Shown here: positions 24,954-33,200 of the stretch, piece after piece
Numbering within the stretch: the first letter of the stretch is position 1
Layout: the number at the start of each line of letters is the position of its first letter
Assembly: GCA_018267385.1 (NCBI GenBank)
Contig: JAFDYN010000010.1
Span: forward strand, 124,001-188,000
Direction: 5' to 3'
Length of the DNA: 64,000 nucleotides
DNA from: Bacteroidota bacterium
Lineage (GTDB): Bacteria; Bacteroidota; Bacteroidia; Chitinophagales; LD1
Position numbers and translations under genes: made by a program
Notes under the pieces: generated by a model
What the model saw: the letters and a program-made list of their open reading frames with translations, nothing else
Databases searched by the model: none
What the model was told of the DNA's origin: nothing

Positions 24954-26882
24954 TTACTTGTAGTCCGCCACCTCCTGCTTCACCCGCTCGGTGAAGTCGG
25001 ACAGCGCCATCGTACCCAGGTCACCCTGACCCTGACGGCGAACGGCTACGGCACGGTCAGCGGCTTCTTTCTCACCCACTACCAGCATATATGGCGTACG
25101 CTTGATCTCCGTGTCGCGGATCTTCTTGCCTATCTTCTCCGCCCGGTCGTCCAGCGTCACCTCAAAGCCCGCCTTGCGCAGGCTCTGCTGTACCTCCCTG
25201 GCATAGTCCATGTACTTGTCGCTGATAGGTAGGATGGCTATCTGCTCCGGTGCCAGCCACAGCGGGAACTTGCCCCCGTAGTGCTCCAGCAGGAAGCCGA
25301 TGAACCGCTCATGTGTACCCAGCGGCGCACGGTGGATGATGATCGGGCGCTCCTTCTCATTATGCTCATTCATAAAGGTCAGGTCAAAGCGCTCCGCCTG
25401 TGCGAAGTCCACCTGGTTGGTCGCGATGGTAAACTCCTTGCCTATAGCGCTCCAGAGCTGTATATCGATCTTAGGCCCGTAGAAGGCCGCCTCATCAGCC
25501 ACCTCTACGAATGGCACACCGCTCTTTACCAGCACCTCGCGCACCATGGCCTCAGTCTCCTGCCACAGCGGTGCATTGTCTATATACTTCTGGCCCAGCT
25601 TAGATGGCTCATGCTTGGAGAAGCGCATCTGGTACTTGTCTATGCCAAAGATCTTAAAGTACTTCACATACAGCTCATTCACCTTCATAAACTCCTCGGC
25701 AAACTGTGCCTTGGTGCAGTAGATGTGGGCATCATTCATCTGCATGGAGCGCACCCGCATCAGGCCAAACAGCTCACCGCTCTGCTCGTAGCGGTAGCAG
25801 GTGCCGTACTCCGCGAGGCGCATAGGCAGGTCGCGGTAGCTCTTAGGCAGCGCACCAAATATCTTGTGGTGGTGCGGACAGTTCATCGCCTTCAGGTAGT
25901 ACTTCTGTCCGTCCAGCTCCATAGGCGGGAACATGCTATCCGCATAGTACGGCAGGTGGCCGGAGCGCAGGTACATTGCCTCCTTAGCCAGGTGCGGTGA
26001 CTTAACCCGCACATAGCCCTGCTCATGCTCAGACTCCTTGGCCAGTTTCTCCAGCTTCTCTATGATAGCAGCGCCCTTTGGCAGCCACAGCGGCAGGCCA
26101 GGACCCACCTCCTCATCAAAGGTGAATATCTCCAGCTCGCGGCCCAGCGTACGGTGGTCATTCTTGCGCGCCTCCTCCAGCATAGCCAGGTGCGCGTCGA
26201 GCTGCGCCTGCTTGGGGAAGGTGATGCCATACACACGTGTCAGCTGCTTGTTCTTCTCGTCGCCCTTCCAGTAGGCGCCCGCTACACTCAGGAGCTTTGC
26301 AGCCTTGATATAGTCGGTGCTAGGGATGTGCGGTCCACGACACAGGTCCGTGAAGTTGCCCTGCTGGTAGAAGGTGATCTCGCCGTCGTTCAGGTTCTGC
26401 AGCAGGTCCAGCTTGTACTCATCACCCTTCTCGGTAAAGTAGGCTACCGCTTCTGCCTTAGGCATCGCTGTCCGCACATACTTATTGCCCTGCTTGGCCA
26501 GCTCCAGCATACGCTTTTCTAGCCGGCCCAGGTCTTCCTCAGTCAGCTTCCTGTCACCCAGGTCTATATCGTAGTAGAACTTATCCTCCACTGCCGGCCC
26601 CACCCAGAACTTCACGCCCGGATATGCCTCTTCGATAGCCTCTGCCATCAGGTGCGCAGACGAGTGCCAGAAGGTCTTCTTGCCACCCTCATCTTCAAAC
26701 TTCAGGAGCTTCAGCGATGAGTCCTTCGTGATCGGGCGCGTCAGGTCCCATACCTCGCCATCTACCTCAGCAGCGAGTACTGCCTTGGCCAGTCCCTGTG
26801 AAATGCTCGCTGCCACATCATAGGCAGTCACTCCTTCGTTATACTCCCGCACCGATCCGTCGGGTAGTGTGATCTTTATCAT
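24954..26882 (-). CDS. thrS: Threonyl-tRNA synthetase
   Basis: This class II synthetase of 642 residues is of normal full length. It has an N-terminal TGS domain (about 1-62) and an editing domain with HSSAHLMAEAIEE. The catalytic domain carries zinc ligands in AMNCPHHHKIFG, motif 2 around LAEYGTCYRYEQSGELFGLMR and motif 3 near RAPLGTHERFIGFLLEHYGG. The anticodon-binding domain follows (LAPEQIAILPIS onward). In many bacteria thrS stands just upstream of infC-rpmI-rplT. Here it is on the opposite strand, with infC 2.5 kb away. Confidence 0.97.
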   Translation of the reverse strand: MIKITLPDGSVREYNEGVTAYDVAASISQGLAKAVLAAEVDGEVWDLTRPITKDSSLKLLKFEDEGGKKTFWHSSAHLMAEAIEEAYPGVKFWVGPAVEDKFYYDIDLGDRKLTEEDLGRLEKRMLELAKQGNKYVRTAMPKAEAVAYFTEKGDEYKLDLLQNLNDGEITFYQQGNFTDLCRGPHIPSTDYIKAAKLLSVAGAYWKGDEKNKQLTRVYGITFPKQAQLDAHLAMLEEARKNDHRTLGRELEIFTFDEEVGPGLPLWLPKGAAIIEKLEKLAKESEHEQGYVRVKSPHLAKEAMYLRSGHLPYYADSMFPPMELDGQKYYLKAMNCPHHHKIFGALPKSYRDLPMRLAEYGTCYRYEQSGELFGLMRVRSMQMNDAHIYCTKAQFAEEFMKVNELYVKYFKIFGIDKYQMRFSKHEPSKLGQKYIDNAPLWQETEAMVREVLVKSGVPFVEVADEAAFYGPKIDIQLWSAIGKEFTIATNQVDFAQAERFDLTFMNEHNEKERPIIIHRAPLGTHERFIGFLLEHYGGKFPLWLAPEQIAILPISDKYMDYAREVQQSLRKAGFEVTLDDRAEKIGKKIRDTEIKRTPYMLVVGEKEAADRAVAVRRQGQGDLGTMALSDFTERVKQEVADYK

Positions 26883-26908
26883 TGTGTTGTTAGTTGCTTG
26901 GTGAATAA

Positions 26909-26934
26909 GTATTGAGTAGTCCGTATTGAGTAGT
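26909..26934. repeat. Short direct repeat GTATTGAGTAGT in the thrS leader
   Basis: GTATTGAGTAGT occurs at 26909-26920 and 26923-26934 and is followed by related, partly complementary sequence (TAATACTAACTACTGATTAC). It is short tandem intergenic sequence that may fold in the thrS leader; nothing else is seen in this 173-base gap. Confidence 0.4.
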
Positions 26935-27055
26935 GAGACAATACCACGGCGGGTATATCGTCTTAATACTAACTACTGATTACTAAATACTATCAGGGGC
27001 GTGAAAATAGATAATTGACGGTCAATCCGCAACCGCCTTCTTCAGAGCTAGAATC

Positions 27056-27610
27056 TTAAGGTGGAGATACCGGGAATCTTTTATTACCTATGACAATCTC
27101 ATCACCTTGCAGGAAAATTGGTTGGGTATAATCTGAAACAATATAATCAGAATAGTGATTTATTAGATAGTCTCCCCTAATAGAAACCGTACTCAGATAA
27201 GTGTAGTCCTGATTAGTTCCATTTTGATAGTGCCATAAAAGTAAGAAGCGGCAATCGGTCAGCTTGCCAAGAGGAAGATACCAGGTTTTAAAATTTGCAA
27301 TCCTGCCATTTGCTGTATCCTTAAAAAAGCAACCATAAGATTTGCTCTTTTGATCACTTGTTGGCCAAGATATCAAAGACGGATCCTGGATCATGCTGAA
27401 ATATTTAGTATTGCTATCTGACCAGAGGTATACAGAATCTTTATTGATCAGTGAAAAAAGTAAATGTGGATGTATCGGTTGTCCCTTATAGACAAATTCG
27501 GATTTCATCGAACACGGTTGCCTTACAGAGAATATCAATTCATTCTGAGCTTGTGCCCTAGCACTAATTATTAGAAAAAGACTTAAAATTAAAGCCTGCA
27601 GACTATGCAT
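27056..27610 (-). CDS. Secreted hypothetical protein
   Basis: This 184-residue protein has a signal peptide ending SARAQAQ. The mature sequence has alternating strands (ELIFSVRQPCS, RFLLLWHYQNGT, GDEIVIGNKRFPV) and two Cys that could form a disulphide. No family is recognised. It stands alone, somewhat AT-richer than its neighbours, upstream of a toxin-antitoxin pair on the other strand. Confidence 0.6.
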   Translation of the reverse strand: MHSLQALILSLFLIISARAQAQNELIFSVRQPCSMKSEFVYKGQPIHPHLLFSLINKDSVYLWSDSNTKYFSMIQDPSLISWPTSDQKSKSYGCFFKDTANGRIANFKTWYLPLGKLTDCRFLLLWHYQNGTNQDYTYLSTVSIRGDYLINHYSDYIVSDYTQPIFLQGDEIVIGNKRFPVSPP

Positions 27611-27726
27611 TACTTTATAAAGATATGATCTATAACACTATTATCTGACAAAGTCACAAATTATCGATTGCATGCGCTTTGGTTAGCAATCCTATATTCA
27701 TTAATTTTGGGGTAAACGAGGCTTTA

Positions 27727-27933
27727 ATGACACACACATTCAAAATAAAGGAAACATCCAAGTCTAAATCACTCATAGCCCACCTCCAGACGCTGAGCTA
27801 TGTCGAGCATGTAGAAGATAATAGCCGCGAGGTGCTGACTGAGGCCGAGATAGCTGCCAAGGTGAAGAAGGCGGAAAAGGAGGGTAAAGAAATCAAGTGG
27901 GAAAAGGCTAAAAGGATGATTGAAAAATGGTGA
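27727..27933 (+). CDS. Putative antitoxin of a ParE/RelE-type module
   Basis: From the ATG at 27727 this is a 68-residue protein with a short strand region (HTFKIKETSKSKSLIAHLQT) and a charged helical C-terminus (EAEIAAKVKKAEKEGKEIKW). It overlaps the toxin-like gene by seven bases. This order and size fit a type II antitoxin. The toxin partner is broken, so the antitoxin may be a relic or may act against other toxins. Confidence 0.6.
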   Translation: MTHTFKIKETSKSKSLIAHLQTLSYVEHVEDNSREVLTEAEIAAKVKKAEKEGKEIKWEKAKRMIEKW

Positions 27934-28253
27934 TAAAAACCCTGGTCATCCTTGATATCGCCTTAGAAGAGTTACAGTCTGAGATACTTTATCACAAGGC
28001 AAACACCTCGGAAGCGTTCGCTGCTACTATGAAGATAGATTTCATGAGCAAGGTTGATTCTATCTTGCCTAACCCATACATCTACCCTGAGTGCCGTTTC
28101 CTGCCTACCAAAGCGCAACTATACCGAAACATAGTGTGAGGAAATTATCTTATCATCTATAAGATCAAAAAGAGCAGTGTCGTAGTCCTGTCGCTTTTTC
28201 ACACTAAACAGAAACCTGTAAAGATCAGGATGGTAAAAAAGCGCAAGTCCTAA
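27927..28253 (+). pseudogene. ParE/RelE-like toxin interrupted by an in-frame TGA
   Basis: The frame runs 70 codons to TGA at 28137-28139 and then continues in the same frame for 37 more codons to TAA at 28251. Joined, the ends read YRNIV-stop-GNYLIIYKIKKSSVVVLSLF, exactly where ParE-type toxins have R-x-x-x-(W/V)-x-x-Y-x-I-x-Y-x-I. The TGA most simply replaces TGG (Trp). N-terminal features also fit: VILDIALEELQSEILYH and LPNPYIYPECRFL. The gene is therefore a full-length ParE-family toxin with one nonsense mutation, probably inactive. TGA is used as an ordinary stop by other genes in the window, so recoding is unlikely. Confidence 0.75.
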
Positions 28254-28335
28254 ACTAGACCACCACAGGCTACAATACACACCGGAGCTTTAATATTGAA
28301 CCCTTTCGCCATTATCACGTATAGAGAGGGAGAGC

Positions 28336-28343
28336 TATTTTTG
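28336..28343 (+). promoter_or_regulatory. Possible -7 box (TATTTTTG)
   Basis: TATTTTTG matches TAnnTTTG and ends six bases before the ATG at 28349, so the transcript would be nearly leaderless. No clear -33 box was seen. Confidence 0.35.
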
Positions 28344-28348
28344 TTAAA

Positions 28349-29275
28349 ATGAAAGGAATCCTTACTCTTCTGGCCTTTCTGGCCGTATTTGCTGCCTCCG
28401 CGCAAGATGATACTGTGGCTACTACCAGTCCGGTGGTAAATGATACCACCATTCTCAAAACTAAATCTGAGAAAGAGGTAAAGCAACTGCGTAGCAACGC
28501 TAAGTCTAAAGCCATAGTACCAGTGCGCCAGCGTGACACCACACACTATGCCATCCAGACCGACAGCATACATCCTCACGCGATCATCTATACCAGCAAG
28601 ACGATCATGGCCAATGCTGCCTATGTCTATGACAAAAAGGATGACTCGCTGATAGTGGCCTTTCAGGACCACAAGATCTACTCTACCATGTCTCTCCGGC
28701 CTGAGCTGAGCCATCTCACCGATGCATCCAAACGGGTACGGTACTCCCAGCTCAAGGACCAGAAAATGTTTAAAACAGAGAAAGTAAACCCCGATACGAC
28801 CAACTATAAGTACAGCTATGTGAAGCTGGTAGACACGCTGATATGGCACGGCTACATAGGCTACAAGCATAAGTTTACGATGAAGGACAACTTCACCGGT
28901 ACCACCTATACCGTGATCCTCTATGAGTCGCCGCTGATAAAGATCGATCCGGAGTTTAGCAAATACTACTTCAGCGAGCTTTTCTTTATGAAAGTGCCTA
29001 TCAAGCTGACCGGCGGCGTGATCAAGGCGCTGGCAGAGCAGCGCATAGACAATAAGCCCGTGGTGCGCGAGGAGCTGGAGTTGCGCCGCTTTGATGATGA
29101 GGCTGGCTGGCAGGGTGGTGTAGACTTTAGCACCCCGATGGACAAAGGCTACACCTATATGCTGCCCGATGGTACCAAAAAGGAGAAACAATACGCCAAA
29201 GAACTGATGGAGCGCCTCTCGGGCAAAAAGGACTATCCTACCGTTCCCTACCGCCAGGAGTTTGACCACGAGTAG
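28349..29275 (+). CDS. Secreted hypothetical protein, 308 aa
   Basis: It has a signal peptide (MKGILTLLAFLAVFAASAQ) followed by a Thr-rich stretch. The body combines strands and helices (HAIIYTSKTIMANAAYVYDK, KYSYVKLVDTLIWHGYIGYK, FTGTTYTVILYESPLIK) with a charged, largely helical C-terminus. I do not recognise a family; it may be an outer-membrane-associated periplasmic protein. It is followed by infC on the same strand after 110 bases. The long open frame on the opposite strand is a shadow, because only this strand gives a signal peptide. Confidence 0.7.
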   Translation: MKGILTLLAFLAVFAASAQDDTVATTSPVVNDTTILKTKSEKEVKQLRSNAKSKAIVPVRQRDTTHYAIQTDSIHPHAIIYTSKTIMANAAYVYDKKDDSLIVAFQDHKIYSTMSLRPELSHLTDASKRVRYSQLKDQKMFKTEKVNPDTTNYKYSYVKLVDTLIWHGYIGYKHKFTMKDNFTGTTYTVILYESPLIKIDPEFSKYYFSELFFMKVPIKLTGGVIKALAEQRIDNKPVVREELELRRFDDEAGWQGGVDFSTPMDKGYTYMLPDGTKKEKQYAKELMERLSGKKDYPTVPYRQEFDHE

Positions 29276-29322
29276 GGCTGCTCTTTTGTTAGCATTATTT
29301 ACCAGTATGAGGATAATCAGGG

Positions 29323-29354
29323 TTGCTTATATAGAGGAATATTGATTATTTTTG
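29323..29354 (+). promoter_or_regulatory. infC promoter
   Basis: TTG at 29323-29325, a 21-base spacer and TATTTTTG at 29347-29354 match the Bacteroidota vegetative promoter pattern. Transcription would start near 29361, giving a leader of about 27 bases. Confidence 0.6.
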
Positions 29355-29387
29355 TGGCATTCATTTCAAAACCAAAAGAAATAGCAT

Positions 29388-29951
29388 TTGGCACTAAATC
29401 AACGCCCTCAGTTTCCCAGGGGCAGAGCACCGAGAAAAGAACTCGAGCACAGGATCAATGATCTGATACGCGTACCTGAGGTGCGTATAGTAGGTGAAAA
29501 CATGGAGCCGGGTGTGTACTCCACCCGCGAGGCGCTGGACAAAGCCCGCGATCTCGGTCTGGACCTGGTAGAGATATCTCCCAATGCAGTGCCACCGGTC
29601 TGCCGTATAGTAGACTACAATAAGTTCCTCTACGAGAAGAAGAAGAAGGAAAAAGAGATCAAGGCAAACTCCAAAAAACAGGAGGTCAAGGAGATCCGCT
29701 TTACTGCCAATACTGATGACCACGATATAGATTTTAAGGCAAAACACGCCGAGAAGTTTTTGCAGGAGGGTAATAAGGTAAAGACCACCCTGATGTTTCG
29801 CGGTCGTATGATCGTATTCAAAGAGCGCGGAGAGCTGCTCCTGCTCCAGTTTGCCAAGAAGCTGGAAGATATCGCCTCTGTAGAGCAACTGCCTACACTG
29901 GAGGGTAAGCGTATGATGATGACGCTGGCACCTAAGACGAAGAAAAAATAA
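29388..29951 (+). CDS. infC: Translation initiation factor IF-3
   Basis: IF-3 binds the 30S subunit and rejects non-standard start codons and non-initiator tRNA. The protein has 187 residues: N-terminal domain [19 protein letters not shown] and [20 protein letters not shown], a Lys-rich linker helix ([20 protein letters not shown]), and C-terminal domain [20 protein letters not shown] and [15 protein letters not shown]. In this frame TAG at 29382 is followed by CAT and then TTG at 29388. The next ATG lies about 38 codons in, so TTG is the only start that keeps the N-terminal domain. A rare start suits IF-3 autoregulation. Unusually, rpmI-rplT do not follow. Confidence 0.95.
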   Translation: MALNQRPQFPRGRAPRKELEHRINDLIRVPEVRIVGENMEPGVYSTREALDKARDLGLDLVEISPNAVPPVCRIVDYNKFLYEKKKKEKEIKANSKKQEVKEIRFTANTDDHDIDFKAKHAEKFLQEGNKVKTTLMFRGRMIVFKERGELLLLQFAKKLEDIASVEQLPTLEGKRMMMTLAPKTKKK

Positions 29952-29952
29952 T

Positions 29953-29983
29953 TTTGAATTTAGCAGGGACCGCATTATATTTG
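29953..29983 (+). promoter_or_regulatory. Promoter of tRNA-Lys(CUU)
   Basis: TTTG at 29953-29956, a 19-base spacer and TATATTTG at 29976-29983 form a consensus Bacteroidota promoter. It ends 15 bases before the mature tRNA 5' end. Confidence 0.8.
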
Positions 29984-29998
29984 CCGTCCCAATCGGAT

Positions 29999-30071
29999 GT
30001 TTCTGTAGCTCAGCTGGTAGAGCAAGTGACTCTTAATCACTGGGTCCCGAGTTCGATCCTCGGCGGGAACA
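29999..30071 (+). tRNA. tRNA-Lys (anticodon CTT)
   Basis: A 73-base cloverleaf: acceptor GTTTCTG / CGGGAAC (with G-U pairs), D arm GCTC..GAGC, anticodon stem AGTGA/TCACT with loop CTCTTAA, and T arm CCGAG-TTCGATC-CTCGG. Discriminator A; CCA is not encoded. It has its own promoter and terminator, unlike the tRNAs in the array at 41-42 kb. Confidence 0.95.
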
Positions 30072-30082
30072 CACACTAAATC

Positions 30083-30117
30083 AAGCGGTTAGATCAAAAA
30101 TCTGGCCGCTTTTTTTA
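30083..30117 (+). terminator. Intrinsic terminator after tRNA-Lys
   Basis: The stem AAGCGG-TT-AGAT / ATCT-GG-CCGCTT is followed by seven T residues. Confidence 0.85.
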
Positions 30118-30214
30118 TTTCTTATCTGTTAAATCCTTATATTTATTTCTGCACTAATGTGTTGGGTATATATTTCCACGTACAGGCATGGTTATTGCCC
30201 TAAGCTATATCTAA

Positions 30215-33200
30215 ATGAATTGGGGAAAAGTAGTCCGTATCACACTCAAGGTACTCGGGGGCACCATCGCTGCCCTGCTGGTACTGGTGGTCGTGCTCAT
30301 CCTGCTCATACGCCTTCCCTCCGTACAGAACTATATCACTCATAAGGCTACCCAATACGTATCATCAAAGACACACACCAGGGTCTCTCTCAGGCGTCTC
30401 TATATAGGCTTCCCGAAGACTGTGGTGATCGAGCAGCTCTATGCCGAAGACGTAAAGCACGACACGCTCCTGTACCTGGGCAAACTGGAGGTGGGCATCA
30501 ACATGATGGGCCTGCTGCACCACAAGGTAGAGGTAGGCAGCGTGCTGCTCTCTGATGTCAATGCAAACATAGGCCGCAGCAGCGTAGATAGCACCTACAA
30601 CTTTGGCTTCTTCATCAGGGCCTTTGCCGGAGATAGTAAAAAGGCACCCGAGGTAAAGGCCAAGACGGATAAGACGCAAAGCACCCCATGGAAGGTCCAG
30701 GTCAATAATGTAGACCTCACACATATCCGCGCCAGGTTTGCAGATAGCGTGAGCGGTACGATCATCAGCGGTGAGGTGGGCACACTCAGGCTCCGCCTCA
30801 AGGGTATGGACCTAAAGCCACTGAGCTTCGCAGGTCATGAGCTGTACCTGGCAGATACACGGGTAGACATCACACAGACCCAGAATAATGACGCTGTCAA
30901 AGACTCCACTACCACACTATTGCCCCAGCTGGGCCTGGATAAGCTGGACCTTCATAACATCCATTTCACCTATCGCAACCTGCCGGGAGGGCAGCTGTAT
31001 TCATTTGGTGTGGGCGCGCTCTATGTGCAGCCGGAGCAGATAGACCTGAATGAACATATCGTCAGGGTCAAAACCCTGCGGCTGGGTAATAGCGATGGCA
31101 TGGTAGCCATGCACAGGGGAGATACCACTGCTGCTCAGCAAAAGGCCTCTTCAGCCATTGATACTACCACAGCGAAAGGCTGGTACGTCAGTGCTGATAC
31201 CATCCATCTGGACCATATTGATTTTGCCTTTGATGAGACGGATGCCCCGCACATAGCTGATGGCATGGACTATAGGCATCTGCACCTCAAAAATGTCAGT
31301 ACGCATATAGAGAGAGGATACTATAGTCCCGATACGATACTCGCTGATATCCATCATCTCTCTGCCAGTGAACGCTGTGGCCTCGTGCTGAAGAACCTCT
31401 CTGCAAATGGCCAGTATACCAGCACCGGCGGTGTGCTCCGCGGGCTGACCCTGACCACCTCTGCTTCTCGCATTGAGCCCAGTGACATAGCCGTACACTA
31501 CCCATCACTGAGATCTCTTGCCACAGATATAGGGAGCATAGGTATAAATGCAGACCTGCACCCGGCCAGTATTGATGTGCAGGACATCTTATGGTTTGCG
31601 CCGCAGCTGCGCCCTACATTTGACAAGATGCACCTGGCGCATGCTACTGTGAGCGGCAGGATCAGCGGCCAGCTCAAAGATATCACTGCACAGCACCTGA
31701 GTGCCGCACTAGGTGAGGGCACGGCAGCCAATATAGATGCGCACATCATAGGCCTGCCTAAAGCGGCTACAGCCTACTATGATGTAGATCTACATGACGT
31801 TCACAGCACCGCCGGAGAGCTGAGCGATCTGCTGAGCGGGGCCGTACCTGCCTCCATACAAATACCTCAGACAATAGCAGTGTCGGGCCATGTCAAAGGT
31901 TCTATCAAAGACGCGGTGGCAAACGTAGACCTAACTACCAGTAGTGGTACTGCTACTGTCAGCGCTACTATGCGCATGGCAGCTGGCGATACCCAGTACA
32001 CAATAAAACTGAATACTCATGCGCTCGATCTGGGCTATATACTCCACAAACCCGACCTGCTCGGACCTGTCACGCTGACTGCCGAGGGCAAGGGCCGGAA
32101 CCTCACTCCCGCCACTATCATAGCCGATCTGGATGCGCAAGTCTCATCAGTATACTTCAGGAAATACAACTACAGGAATATAGACCTGAGCGCCTGCGCC
32201 AGTGAGGGCGCCTATGATGCTACGATCAGCATCCGTGATACTAATGTGCAGCTCGCACTGGACGCCTCACTGCTGTGGCAGGGACAGGATAAACATATCA
32301 TGGCAAACGGAGAGATCACAGGAGTAGACCTGCTCCGCACACACCTGATGTCCGCAGACCTGCGTGCGGGTGCCAGGCTGAATATAGACATGCGTGACAG
32401 CAGCGATGTGATCAACGGGGATGCGAAGATCCGTGATATCATCGTGCTGAAAGGAGAAGATACCTATCGCATCGACTCCGTAGCGCTATCTGCCAGGACA
32501 GATACCGGTCGGCTCCGGCTGGTGCTCAGCAGTGACATAGCAGACCTGGCGTATGACGGTACACCGAGGGTACAACTGATCCCGCCCGTGCTCATTTCTT
32601 TTGTCAATACGTACTTTGCCTTTACACCTGACAGAGTAGATACCAGCGGAGCAGATACCGCGCGCATAGACTTTGACCTCACAGCCAGCATACAGCCGCA
32701 TCCGCTTCTGACGGAGGTGCTGATGCCAAAGGTCAAGACGTTTAACGGAGCCTCACTTTCGGCCACCTTTGACAAGGCAAAACGTAAACTGGACCTCGAT
32801 CTCAATGCCTCTGCCATGGCATACGGTGGTATCAAAATAGACAATGCCGGAGCCTCTATCCATGCAGTGAATGACTCTCTCAAGTATGACATATCAGTGT
32901 CCAGACTGGCCACTGGCCCCGTACGGCTGACCAGTACTGAGCTATCAGGATCGCTGCGTGAAAACCGCGTAGCCTACCTGCTGGATGTCAAAGACTCTAC
33001 CGGAGCAGATAAGCTCAAGATGTCAGGCGAGTTGAAGCAGCCTGAGCCAAAGAGCTTTACTATGCGTATAGATAGCAATGGCCTCGTGCTGAATGACCGT
33101 AGGTGGACGCTGGCCGATGACAATATGATCCACTTTGGACGGGGCGATTTCTTTGTACATGATTTTGACCTGAAGCGCAACGCCCAGGAGATAGCCATCG

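Noticed and set aside
28250..29269. 339-codon minus-strand frame opposite the secreted protein gene
   Set aside because: The plus strand gives a signal peptide and normal protein composition; the antisense product is hydrophobic without domain features.
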